Positions 51,936 through 62,226 of a stretch of DNA of 64,000 nucleotides are shown here, piece by piece. How positions within the stretch are numbered: the stretch's first letter is position 1; each line of letters opens with the position of its first letter. This DNA is from Undaria pinnatifida (Eukaryota > Sar > Phaeophyceae > Laminariales > Alariaceae): the NCBI GenBank assembly GCA_012845835.1, contig JABAKD010000029.1, positions 8,184,048 to 8,248,047 of the forward strand, read 5' to 3'. Below the pieces are notes generated by a model. That model was given only the letters and a program-made list of their open reading frames with translations. It did not search any database and was not told the origin of the DNA. The translations under genes and the position numbers were made by a program.

Positions 51936-52338
51936 TAGAGATGCCGACGGTGGATGGCGTTGCCGCAGCCTTTGCGCGTCGCTCTGCAGCTTCGCGTCTC
52001 TCCTCTTCATGCCAATTCGGCATGAACAACTGGGCTTCCTCCTCTACTCGTCGGAACCATCTGCCGGCCTTCTGAGCAGCCTTTCCCCACCCTTCGAATT
52101 TTATTCCAAAGACCGACATATCCTCCTTCAAATGAGACATCGAGTCCTTCTCTTGCCTCCCTGAGTAGCCCTCACCCCCAACAAGCTCCCCAAACATCAC
52201 CCTCTGTGGCAGACGCTCCTCCCCCATACGTGCTACGAATCCCGCAAACAACATCCTCCGTTTGCGCACTATCGCCTCTATGCTCTCGGAAGTTTTGGCA
52301 AGCGCGTCGGCGTACGAGTAATTATCCTCCGTACCCCT
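51928..52338 (-). pseudogene. C-terminal fragment of a LINE (non-LTR) ORF2-type protein
   Basis: 137 codons open on the minus strand: [71 protein letters not shown] and [20 protein letters not shown]. This RRR.LFAGHVARM..RLP..GEL pattern is the tail seen after the reverse transcriptase of many LINEs. The reverse transcriptase itself is absent; upstream the frame runs into repeat D1, so this is a truncated or interrupted remnant. Its frame continues into the Gly/Glu-coding C/T tract. Confidence 0.65.
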
Positions 52339-52347
52339 TGCCGCCTC

Positions 52348-53580
52348 GGTAGGGCATGCTGCGAAGCATGCCCTAGAAGGCTCGTAGCGAGTGTGGGGGG
52401 GTCTTTCTGGCGGGTGTAAGGCCGGACTCACCCGCAAGGAGTGATACCTCCTTGATGCTGCGTGTGGCCGCGAGGCTTGGGCGTGGCGGTAGAGTTGGGT
52501 CGTACGTGGTGCATTAGGCATGGTCACCTACGAGTCGCGCGTCTTTTTAGGCAGCAGCGGCGGAGCAGCAATGCTTAATCGGGATGCTCGTACGCATAGG
52601 CAGGCGCCACCACGAGCGACACTACGGCGCAGTCTTGGTTTAAGTGGAGGAATCTGCGCCGGCAGGAGGCTGGATTCGACGACGAAGGGGGAGGGCGACT
52701 GAGCGTCGACGGGCGGGGAAGAGACGGATTGAACTCTCCCTGAACGAGAACTTTGTTTTTCGGATCAGCACCACATGCTGCGAGGAGCGCTTTGTTTTTG
52801 GGACGGGGGAAAAGGGGAACCGATTGGAATTGAGGGTCAACGAGAGCAAGTGCGAAGGAGCGGGCCGAGTGAGCTAAGGCGGTGAGGCGGCCATGGAAAA
52901 TCACAGCAGGAGGATGGCACACGAAACCCACGACCCGCACGCACACCATCATCACGACGAGAGCAGCGATCGTCTTCTTTCAGTTGTTTTTTACGAGGCG
53001 ATAGTACAACATGTTACTTACGTCACTGATTTTTGTAGAGTTGGTAGAGTTGTATACCCTTCATGGGGAACGACCCCCTGCAATCTTCAATTTTCAGGCA
53101 CGGGCGTCGTAGCTGCGCTGCAACCTGTCAGATAACCCGGGAAGACGGGGCGATCATTGATATTTGTATCGTGGCTTTTGATTCGATTGCTTTTTTTTGC
53201 ACTGCATGCCCGCGGGGCGTCACTCTTACAGCACTCCAGACAGCCGGCACGTTCGTCTTTGCCCACGATTACAGTGCGGTTCGTACGGTGCAGGCAGCCC
53301 AACCGCTGTAGTTTGTAGCCGCGAGTTGGTTAGTTGTGAGGACGGGGGAATTCTAGGCCGTAGTTGAGTGGATACCCGCGGCCATGTGAGTTCAGTTTGC
53401 ACATTGGATCATTTCACTTGTGCGCCTTCTTCGTATCGTGCGTTTTTAGGCCGCAAAGCGTAGTATTTCCCGGACGAATTTTGATTTTATTTGGTTTTTC
53501 GGATCTTCCTAGGGCTCCAGCACCTTTGTGTGACCACGGACTCTAGATGTTTGACAAGAGTTAATGTCAGACAACAACAC
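52348..53580 (+). repeat. dispersed repeat D1, copy 3 (fullest copy)
   Basis: Opens with an 11-bp hairpin, TAGGGCATGCT-GCGA-AGCATGCCCTA, then stems GCGGGTG/CACCCGC and CAAGGAG/CTCCTTG. It continues through blocks shared with copies 1 and 2 and closes with TGTGACCACGGACTC, GTTAATGTCAGAC and ACAACAACACAACAAC, the same (CAA)n end as R4. That end suggests the 3' end of a retroposon and the hairpins its 5' side. Non-coding. Confidence 0.8.
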
Positions 53581-53621
53581 AACAACTCTGTACAAGTATT
53601 CGTACTCCTTCCGATATTAAA

Positions 53622-53795
53622 GCGGAGAAAAAACAGAATAAACCACCTACCATACATTTGATACGGCTCGTAGTGGAAACTACAGCAGTAATAAATTTAT
53701 AAAATAGATATGATGTTAGATCTAGCTCAAAATTCCCCTCCTGAAATGAAAACACCAACACCAACCATTATAGTAGTGAAGAAAAAACAAAACAT
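53622..53795 (-). repeat. R14 block, inverted copy
   Basis: Minus strand reads TAATGGTTGGTGTTGGTG, GGGGAATTTTGAGCTAGATC, TAACATCATATCTATTTTAT and ACTGCTGTAGTTTCCACTA, the counterpart of 22540-22700. Confidence 0.7.
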
Positions 53796-53807
53796 ATAAA
53801 TTATTTT

Positions 53808-54090
53808 AAAAAAAATACACTCCAGCTGTGAGATCGAATATTTTGTCGAAACTCATCTTTGCAAGCTGTGTGCGATACTCCGATCGCGCGTATTACGGGT
53901 TGTGTGTCCTCATTAAGGATACTAACTGTATCTAGGTCGGCGACTCCCCTCGCAACTACAGTGTAGCTATCAGTGTCAACAGGGTGATGTTAGTCAGTCT
54001 GTGCGGGAAAACTATAAAACCCGTTTATGAGGTGGACAAAATCTGACAGCAAGCTGCGGAAGGAAATGCATCAGTTTATCAAGTGAATCA
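53808..54090 (+). repeat. repeat family R1, near full-length copy
   Basis: CACTCCAGCTGTGAGATCGA through GATACTCCGATCGCGCG, GGTCGGCGACTCCCCT, GTCAACAGGGTGATGTTAG, ACAAAATCTGACAGC and AAATGCATCAGTTTATCAAG. Length about 280 bp. Confidence 0.85.
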
Positions 54091-54945
54091 TTATATGAGA
54101 CCTAAACCTCTTGAAAAACCTTCCCCCTGCCCCCCCCCCCCCCCCCCCTGACCCCCCCCCCAACGCCCCGTCCTCCTCCACCACCCGCACCATCGCCTAG
54201 ACCTAGCACCACGCGTATAGCAAACCCCTACATCTGTGCGACATGATTTTTTCGCCCCCCCTCCCCCCCCCCCCAACGTTCTTAAAAATCCGCCTTCCCC
54301 TTACCAGTTATGACTTGCAGGATTCACTTGATAAATCGAAATCGGCCTGAGTAATAAACAGCTATACGCAGTTGATATCACGTCATTATCTTTCTGACCA
54401 TCCATGACGTAGTTTCAATTATCCCCCCCCCCCCCCCCCCCCCCTCCAACGCCCCCTCTTTTCCAACCACCCGCACGATCGCCTAGACCTAGCACCACGC
54501 GTATAACAAGCTGCTACATATCTTTGATCTCACAGCCGAAGTGTATTTGAATATTAATTGTAACCTAAACCTCCTAAAAAATCTCCCCCCCCCCCCCCCT
54601 CTTGCTCTCCCTTACTCAAACGCCCCACCAAATTCGAAATCCGCCAGATTAATAAACACTTCACGCACAGGATATCACCTCATTATCTTTCGAGAGCCAT
54701 CCATGCCGCTGTGTCCCCCCCCCCCCCCCCGCCTCGAACGCCCCCTTCTTCCCCATCACCCGCACCATCGCCTAGACCTAGCACCACACGTATAACAGAC
54801 CCCTCACCTGAAGCCCTTCCTTCCCCCCCCCCCCCCCCCCCCCCCGCCCCCCCCCGCCCCCCCCCGCCCCCCCCCCCCACCTCCCCCCTCCCCCCCCAAC
54901 CCATCCCAATTCCACCCCCTCGAACACTCCACCCTCTCTTTACTC
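54090..54945 (+). repeat. array of poly-C-punctuated units
   Basis: Three units contain CGCCTAGACCTAGCACCACG (at about 54195, 54480 and 54770), each preceded by a CCACCCGCAC/CATCACCCGCAC stretch and a C10-25 run, and followed by CGTATA. One inverted relative is at 61770-61850. Confidence 0.75.
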
Positions 54946-55563
54946 ACTGATTGTACGACTTACCCCAGGATATACATGATAAACTGATGCATTATTTCCA
55001 AAACCGTCACATTTATCCCCTCAAAATAATGTATAGTTTCCACGCACATATTGAGCTGCCCCACACGCCCCCCCCCCCGCCCCAACCCCCCCCCCCCCTC
55101 GCCCCCCCAATAATAAACTGGTGCCAAAACCGTCAGATTTATCCCCTTGAAAGGATTTATAGCTTACATGCACAAATTGCCCCCCCTTCCCCCCCCCCCC
55201 CCCCCCCCTCCACACCCGCTCGCTTTTGATCAAAACCAGGCCCCCACGTCCTTCAAAACTCCGCCCCCCCCCCTCACCGGTTATTCGACTTACAAGATCC
55301 ACTTGATAAAAGGATACATTTCCCTTAACAGCTGTCAGATTTTGTCCCCCTCAGAAACGGGTTTTATAGTTTCCGCGCACAGACTGACTAAAATCACCCT
55401 GTTGACCCTGATAGCTACACTGTAGTTGTAAGGGGAGTCGCCGACCTATATCCTTAATGAGGACACACAACTCGTAATGCGCGCGATCGGAGTACGTATC
55501 ACACACAGCTTGCAAAGATGAGTTTCGCCGAAATCTTCGATCTCACAGCTGGAGTTTATTTTC
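54945..55563 (+). repeat. left arm of a 600-bp inverted duplication (contains R1, minus)
   Basis: TGATTGTACGACTTACCCCA, GGATATACATGATAAACTGA, AAACCGTCAGATTTATCCCC, GCTCGCTTTTGATCAAAACC and a full R1 copy. The same blocks in reverse order and orientation lie at 62227-62815. Poly-C runs here are poly-G there, of different length. Confidence 0.8.
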
Positions 55564-55571
55564 ATTTTTTA

Positions 55572-56218
55572 TAATAAACTGATGCATTTCCTTCCACAGC
55601 TGTCAGATTTTGTCCCCCTCAAAAACGGGTTTTATTGTTTCCGCGTACAGACTGACTATTATCACCCTGTTGACCCTGAAAGCTACACTGTAGTTGCGAG
55701 GGGAGTCGCCGACCTATATCCTTCATAAAGACACACAACCCGTAATACGCGCGATCGCAGTATTGTTATAAGGCTTAGTTTGAGTAAACTATTTGGTTAA
55801 CCTTTTGCAAGTATAACCTTTTGCAAGTAGTCAAACGGACTAATACCCCACTAGACTAATACCCCACTAGACTATTTGGGTCCTGAGTTCGAGCCCCACA
55901 TCCACCATATAGTAATCTTTTTCAGATTTTCCCCATGGCGAACTTGAAAAATACTACTCTCCCCGGTATACCACTCTCCCCGGTATACCCAGGAAATGAA
56001 ACGGCTTGGATAATTGACAGGTCCGCCCGTATATCCGGCCGACCTGCTATCCCGCCGTTCCATCCAGGGGCAGGGGGGAGAGAGTGTTATAAGGCTTAGT
56101 TTGGGTAAGCTACCGGTTAACCTTTTGCAAGTGGTCAAACGGACTAATACCCCACTAATACCACACACAGCTTGCGAAGATGAGTTTCGACCAAATCTTC
56201 GATCTCACAGCTGGAGGG
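55572..56218 (-). repeat. repeat R1 copy split by a TRIM-like element
   Basis: R1 runs from 55572 to about 55763 and resumes at 56164 (CACACAGCTTGCGAAGATGA) after the LTR-type element at 55764-56163. Confidence 0.8.
55764..56163 (+). mobile_element. TRIM-like mini LTR element, copy A
   Basis: Two direct terminal repeats of roughly 80-110 bp (from 55764 and 56085) begin TGTTATAAGGCTTAGTTTG. A purine tract (GGGGGGAGAG) immediately precedes the right one. The internal part (about 210 bp) is non-coding. Looks structurally complete; fossil, nested in repeat R1. Confidence 0.75.
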
Positions 56219-56334
56219 TATTATAATTTTTATAATATACCAGGTATATATTTTCAACAAGAGAATAGGATCCCTCCCATTGAAAAAACTCACCCACAAA
56301 GTATATTTTAGAAGTACCTACAACGCAGTTTAAG

Positions 56335-56710
56335 TTTGCAAAGATGAATTTGACTTGAAATTCGTCCAACTCACGGCGAAAGTCCTTGAAATAATATAAA
56401 AAAAAATATTATACAAGTATAGACTATATATACGAAGTATATATTTGAAACAAAAGAATAGGACCCATCCAATGAAGAAAAAACTCACACCCACATAGTA
56501 TTATATTACAATTACCAACAACGCAGCTTGCAAATGTTACAAGGCTCAGTTTGGGTAAGCCATTGGTGTGTTACAAGGCTTAGTTTGGGTAAGCCATTGG
56601 TTAACCTTTTGCAAGTGGTCAAACGGACTACTACCCCACTAATTCCTTAGCACAAAGATGAGTATTGACCCGAAATTCGTCGAACTCTCACGACTAACGT
56701 TCTTGCAATA
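56335..56710 (-). repeat. repeat family R2 copies
   Basis: R2 at 56335-56395 (TTTGCAAAGATGAATTTGAC, AATTCGTCCAACTCACGG) and again at 56520-56710, the latter split by a solo LTR at 56569-56652. Confidence 0.65.
56569..56652 (+). mobile_element. solo LTR of the TRIM-like family
   Basis: An 84-bp TG...CA unit (TGTTACAAGGCTTAGTTTGG...) without an internal part, flanked by a 34-bp partial duplicate on the left (56535-56568). With that duplicate counted, CAAA occurs on both sides, a 4-bp target duplication inside repeat R2. Fossil. Confidence 0.7.
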
Positions 56711-56871
56711 TTTGTATCAAATATTGGTATATACCTGGTATTATTACTACACAAGAAATATGTGTGGTCCACTAATATCTGGTGTGATCTATCAATCTAT
56801 TACTATTTTGTAACTAATTTTCAAAGATGTTATTGTATGTTTTGAGTATGATATATCATCGAGATCATGTA

Positions 56872-57236
56872 TGTCTTACAAGGCTTAGTTTGGGTAAGCT
56901 ATTGGTTAACCTTTACCTTTTGCAAGTGGTCAAACGGACTAATACCCCACTAATACCTTGACAAATGGCGTTTTTGGGTCGTGGGTTCAAACCCCACATC
57001 CGCCATAATAAACTTGTTCAGACTTTCCCCATGTCGAACTTGAAATGTAATCTCCCCGGTATACCCAGGGAATGAAACGGCTTGGATAATTGACAGGTCC
57101 GCCCGTATATCCGACCGACCGGATATCCCGCCGTTTCACGGGGGAAGAGTGTAATAAGGTAGTTTGGGTAATAAGCTACGAGTATCGGTTAACCTTTTGC
57201 AAGTGGTCAAACGGACTAATACCCCACTAACTAACA
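56872..57236 (+). mobile_element. TRIM-like mini LTR element, copy C
   Basis: Terminal repeats at about 56872-56963 and 57150-57236, with GGGGAAGAG before the right one. The internal part contains GGGTCGTGGGTTCAAACCCC, a tRNA T-arm-like hairpin. Structurally complete; fossil. Confidence 0.75.
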
Positions 57237-57289
57237 ACCATAACATTTGAACCCCCCGAAATCCTCAACAGATGATAGATGCTACCTGG

Positions 57290-57405
57290 TCCTTAATGAG
57301 GATACATACACAGCAGCAGTAGTAATAAGCGCGATCGGAGTATCGGAGTATCACACTCAACTTGCCAAGATGATTTTCGACGAATCTCACAGCTAGCTGG
57401 AGTGT
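57290..57405 (-). repeat. diverged repeat R1 fragment
   Basis: CCTTAATGAGGATACATAC, GCGCGATCGGAGTATCGGAG and CTCACAGCTAGCTGGAGTG in R1 order. Confidence 0.6.
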
Positions 57406-57424
57406 GCTTTAAATTTTTGTAATT

Positions 57425-58051
57425 GACTGATCCCACGGTAGCCCCCCCCCAAACCAGCGATTTTCTAACGTTTCGTGGCTGCTCAATACGAGGAAGGATG
57501 CGCTATGAAAAATACATATTCACATATGTTCTTGTTCGCGAAGGACGATCAACCGATGACGTCGGGGTGGCGAAGGGCTCTGTATTATAAGGCTTAGTTT
57601 GGGTAAGCTATTGGTTAACCTTTTGCAAGTGGTCAAACGGACTAATACCCTTTTATTACCTTAACAAATAAATGGAGTCGTCGACAGACCATGGGTTTGT
57701 TGGGTCGTGGGTTCGATCCCCACCACCATCCACAATAATAAACTTTTCGGATTTTCCCCATTCATGTCGAACTTGAAAAATACTCTTCCTGGTACCCCAG
57801 GGAATGAAACGGCTTGGATATTGAAGGGTTCGCCGGTATATCCGGCCGACCTGCTATCCCGCCGTTGCAGGGGGGGAGAGTGTTATAAGGCTTAGTTTGA
57901 GGAAGCTATTGGTTAACCTTTTGCAAGTGGTCAAACGGACTAACACCCCACTAATTCCACTGTACTTCGGGAGATACGGCCGTGGGCTGGTTTCAAAACC
58001 GACGATTTCATTCTAGAAAAGTTGGGGGGGCTACTACCGTAGAATGACTCA
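57425..58051 (+). mobile_element. MITE-like element M1, split by a TRIM-like element
   Basis: Left end GACTGATCCCACGGTAGCCC, right end GGGGGGGCTACTACCGTAGA. With the LTR-type element at 57586-57961 subtracted, the remaining ~250 bp matches the other M1 copies. Confidence 0.75.
57586..57961 (+). mobile_element. TRIM-like mini LTR element, copy D
   Basis: Terminal repeats at about 57586-57665 and 57881-57961, purine tract GGGGGGGAGAG before the right one, near-identical 4-bp flanks (57582-57585, 57962-57965). It interrupts an M1 element, so it is younger than that copy. Structurally complete; fossil. Confidence 0.78.
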
Positions 58052-58059
58052 ATTATATA

Positions 58060-59570
58060 AATAAAGAAGTTACCGGTACGAGACCCCCCCCCCGTCCCCC
58101 CCAAACGCCACCGAAGTTCCTGTATAGAACAACCACTTGACTCAATTTCCTACATAAAACAACCCTATACCAAATCCTGCATAATCAAGGGGGCACAAGT
58201 TCAGGGGGGGGCAACTGCAACCCACTTTGTAGCCCCTGAGGTCGACGTGTGATCACGGACTGCGGCGCCCTGCGTACCGCAGAAGAGACAAAGAAAGAGA
58301 GAGAGAGTGGTCACGATGAGCACAGACTGTATCTCGGTGGGGGGGGGAAGCCCTCTTACCGTACCCCTTCGATGAGACGGCTTTTTTGGCTAAAACGCGC
58401 GCCCTTGGGGAAAGCGAGCGGATGGCTCGGAGTTCATCTGCTTCAGATTCTTCTGCTGCGGGCACAAATTCGCCAACGGTTCAGGAAAGGACGAGGGCAA
58501 AAGGCCAAGTCGCGTGGAGTGTAGAACCCAATATATCGGGAAAGCTGCACATCAGAAACATTCCACCTGTCTGTCCTCTCGCGCCCAAGTGGGACTCGCA
58601 AAAAAGTGTCATTGCTTGAGGCCTGAAAGCGGCGTCGAAAAGAGCACGTCATCTCTGCATGTATGTATAAAACATACACACCAGGTACAAAATGCATTAT
58701 AATACACCATGCTGCACCAACGCGCACCCCTGAGAAAGTGCTTATTAGTTTGTGCAACCGTGTAAAGGAAGAGTTTGTTATCCGGTGTGGAAGTACTCCA
58801 TGTCCAACCACGTGAAAGGGAGGCATTGTTGAGAAATACCACCAGATAGATGGTACTACTCCGCTGTAGGCTGCAAACAAAGGCTGGTTGGTGCAGGCAA
58901 CCGTTAGATCGACCGAGCAGAGACACTCTGTGTCGAGGACGTGAAGAGTTGATGACGCTTGAAAACGGTGCCGCTTGGGAGCGAAAAACTTACGTAGGAC
59001 GATGAACGATGATAAGCTCAGATGCTGAATGATAAGTGAGAGCAGGAGAAGAGGGAGCTGCACCTTGTTTCATCGACGACTTCAACCGAGTTTCTAGTTC
59101 CAGAACCTTAATATGTGTAGTACGAGGTCTACTAGTTGATTATTGATTGTGCTCGAGAAGCCTACAGACGGTTTCGGGACTGTCAAGAACTGTCCTTGTT
59201 AGTTCTCGAATAATCCTGAGATACCATCTTCGTAGAACCCTCACCCTAGAACATGTTAAAACCACCATTACAGGGACAGCGATTCCTGAATGAAGTGAAC
59301 ATCAATATCACGGCTGGCTGCTGATTTCTGTGCGGCGTAACTTGGTGCTTGGAACCCGGTAGGTTTCGCCTACGATAGTCTATGCTACGATATGCATTGA
59401 CTACGAGTCGTACGATAATACGATGGCAAATTCCACACTGATTAACAACTCTGTAGGCTACCTGCTACTGGCATGTGGCGCTGCAGCAAGTACTTAGTGC
59501 TAACAGGGAGCTGTACACTCGCTACTGAACATTGATAATGGCCATAGGTTGGCGATACCTATTTTATTAT
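58060..59570. other. stretch without a supported gene
   Basis: Moderate complexity. A minus-strand frame of about 200 codons (58443-59063) is open but Ser/Leu/His-rich and shows no motif or splice logic I can defend. No RNA gene seen. Confidence 0.4.
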
Positions 59571-59574
59571 AAAA

Positions 59575-59815
59575 AATGTATCAAGGACGTCAGCCGTGAG
59601 TTCGACGAATTTCAGGTCAATAGTCTACTCACCTTTGCAAGCTGCGTTATTGGTACTTGTAATACACTATATGAGTGGGTTATTATTGGGAGGGGGGTCC
59701 CATTTTTTGTCCACTATATATAATGGTAAGTGTTGGTATTTATACTTTAGGTGGGGAATTTTGAGCTAGATCAAACATCACATCTATTTTATAAATTTAT
59801 TACTACTTCTTAACA
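59575..59815 (+). repeat. composite R2-R14 repeat
   Basis: TCAAGGACGTCAGCCGTGAG, TTCGACGAATTTCAGGTCAA, then ATAATGGTAAGTGTTGGTAT and GGGGAATTTTGAGCTAGATC: the same pairing as at 22375-22700. Confidence 0.7.
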
Positions 59816-59954
59816 CACACGCCACGTAGCTGGCTCTGCAGCAAAAACGATCTCAAGACTGTGTGTGAGATTCGAAGACAGCTTTGTTTGACGAAAGCGA
59901 GGAAGAAAAGGCGGCGGTGGCGAAAAAGCTGCGAATGGGCAAGGAGGGTATATA

Positions 59955-60060
59955 AGGCTGTCAGAGCTCCCGTAGCACGCCGAAAGGTCTCACACACAGC
60001 ACAAGAAGGGTAAGGCTGTCAGAGCTCCCGTAGCACGCCGGAAGGTCTCACATCAGAAGG
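59955..60060 (+). repeat. 44-bp tandem duplication
   Basis: AAGGCTGTCAGAGCTCCCGT-AGCACGCCG-AAAGGTCTCACA occurs twice in succession. Confidence 0.8.
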
Positions 60061-60106
60061 GGGGATCAGATGAGTCAGACGAGTCACACTCAGACTATCG
60101 CCCAAG

Positions 60107-60507
60107 TGTTGAGGTATTAATGGGGTATTAGTCCGTTCGACCACTTGTAAAGGTTAGCCAATAATAGCTTACCCAAACTAAGCCTTATACCACTCTCCTC
60201 CTCCACTGAAACGGCGGGATAGCAGGTCGGCCGGATATATATACGGGCGGACCTGTCATTTGTTCAAGCCGTTTCATTCCCTGGGTAAACCAGGGAGAGT
60301 ATTTTTCAAGTTCGACATGGATGGGGAAAGTCTGAAAAAGTTTATTTTTGTGGATGGTGGGATTTACACCCACGACCCAAAAGACTCCATGGGCCTGTCG
60401 ACGACGCCATTTGTTAAGGTATTGTATTACTGTACTGGAGTATTATTAGTCGGTTTGACCACTTGCAAAGGTTCACCAATCGCTTACCCAAACTTAGCCT
60501 TATAACA
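60107..60507 (-). mobile_element. TRIM-like mini LTR element, copy E
   Basis: Terminal repeats at about 60107-60190 and 60415-60507 on the minus strand, purine tract (pyrimidine on plus: CTCTCCTCCTCC) beside the left one, T-arm-like hairpin in the internal part. Structurally complete; fossil. Confidence 0.75.
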
Positions 60508-60824
60508 TAACAAGGTTGTTGTCGTAGACTTGTGTCGCAGACGCACTGTAAGAAGCAAGCAAGAAGCAAGCGCTTGATTGAGGAGCAAAATCTTTGTTTT
60601 TTTTGTTTTGAGGTATAATTTTTTTTTTTTTTTTGGGGGGGGGAAGAGTTGTCTCCAAGCATCACTTCTTTCACAGGCGTCACCAGCCCACATCATAGAT
60701 TGTTTCTCGTATTATCTACGAAGTATATAAATATGTATATCTCAACCTATATCTAGTATTGTTGGTATGTATTTGTTGTCTCTACTGGTATGTAGTATAT
60801 ATAATATAAAAATAAAAATGCACT

Positions 60825-61070
60825 CCTCCATCCAGCTGTGAGATGTAAGATTTCGCTGTGTGTGATACTCTGATCGCGCGTATTACTGGGTGTGTGTCCG
60901 GCGACTCTCCTTGGAACTACAGTGTAGCTTGTACCAGGGTCAACAGGGTGGTGTTAATCAATCTGTGCGCAGAAACTATAAAACCCATTTCTGAGCGGGA
61001 CAAAATCTGACAGCTGTGCAAGGAAAGGCATCAATCAGCTTATCAAGTAGTATATCCTGTAAGTCAACCG
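60825..61070 (+). repeat. repeat family R1 copy
   Basis: CAGCTGTGAGAT, TACTCTGATCGCGCGTATTA, GTACCAGGGTCAACAGGGTG, GCGGGACAAAATCTGACAGC. Part of the ACTCATCTTTGCAAG block is lacking. Confidence 0.75.
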
Positions 61071-61103
61071 GTGAGGGGAGGGCGGAGACTTTTTTAGGCG
61101 TGG

Positions 61104-61501
61104 TGTTAAGGTATTAGTGGGGTATTAGTCCGTTTGACTACTTGCAAAAGGTTAACCAATAGCTTACCCAAACTAGGTCTTATAACACTCTCCTCCCCTG
61201 AAACCGCGGGATACCAGGTCGGCCGGATATACGGGCGGACCTGTCAATATCCAAACGGTTTCAGTCTCTGGGTATGCCGGGGAGAGTAGGGGGACAGTAT
61301 ATTATTTCAAGTTCGACATGGGGAAAGTCTGAAAAAGTCTTATCATCACTGCTGTGGATGGTGGGGTTTGAACCCACGACCCAAATAACCCATGGTCTGT
61401 CGACGACGCCATTTATTTGTTAAGGAATTAGCGGGGTGTTAGTCCGCTTGACCACTTGCAAAAGGTTAACCAATAGCTTACCCAAACTAAGCCTTATGAC
61501 A
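61104..61501 (-). mobile_element. TRIM-like mini LTR element, copy F
   Basis: 398 bp, terminal repeats at both ends (TG...CA), exact 4-bp target duplication GTGG at 61100-61103 and 61502-61505. Purine tract and T-arm-like hairpin (GTTTGAACCCACGAC on plus) as in the other copies. Structurally complete; fossil. Confidence 0.82.
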
Positions 61502-61870
61502 GTGGGGGCCGGGGCCGGGGGTGGGGGTGGGTGGGGTAGTAGAGTGGGGGCGCAACTCAGTCTTTGCAGCGGCTATAAACCCTTGAAGGGGACAAATCTG
61601 ACGGTTGTGGGAGGAACGCATCAGTTTATCGTGTATATTCTGTAAATCGTACAACCGGTGAGGGAAAGGGGGTGGGGTTCGAAAAGGGGGGGGGGGGGGA
61701 GGAGGGGGAAGGGGATGTTTAACCGCTTTATTGAGATCGCATAAATATATACCCGGCGGGTAGCAACATACTTTACGCATGGTGCTAGGTCTAGGCGATG
61801 GTTCGCGGGTTGAGGAAGGAGGGGGCGTTGGGGGGCCGGGGAGGGAGGTTATTGGAGCTACGTACGGCAT
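61502..61870 (-). repeat. poly-G-punctuated units, inverted relative of the 54-kb array
   Basis: GACAAATCTGACGGTTGTGG, CATCAGTTTATCGTGTATAT, GGTGCTAGGTCTAGGCGATG and long G runs: the reverse complement of blocks at 54.1-55.1 kb. Confidence 0.7.
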
Positions 61871-62226
61871 GGAAGACTAGAAAGAAAGGTAATGAGGCGA
61901 TATCATCTGTGTCTGTTCATTACTCTAACTAGCTTGATTTTCGGTAGAGCGGTGGGGAAGGGGGGGGGCGGGGGGGGTTGTGTGCGTGCGTGTCAGGAGG
62001 GGGGAATGTGCGATGGAATCGGGGAACGGAGGTGGATGATAGCAACTATTCTACCTGCTACGTGTTAAATGCAGATGCCCGATATTTCAAAGATAAAATA
62101 TGCAGTGGAAGGGAGGAAAATTGTTAATACGTTATGTTGCCTTTACTTTGATGCTCGTATCTGTACGAGTACTCAGTATCATATATTTATATGGCATTTT
62201 TGGTGGCAATGCTATAGTCCACGAGT

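Noticed and set aside
50885-52075. 390-residue Pro/Ser/Leu frames on the plus strand
   Set aside because: Produced entirely by the C/T satellite; every frame is open on both strands, with no start context or domain.
56990-57010. Functional tRNA gene suggested by GGGTTCAAACCCC
   Set aside because: The T-arm is good but no matching acceptor stem, D-arm and anticodon arm lie at tRNA spacing. It recurs inside every TRIM-like element.
58443-59063. 206-codon minus-strand frame
   Set aside because: No recognisable domain, start not supported, composition similar to flanking non-coding DNA.
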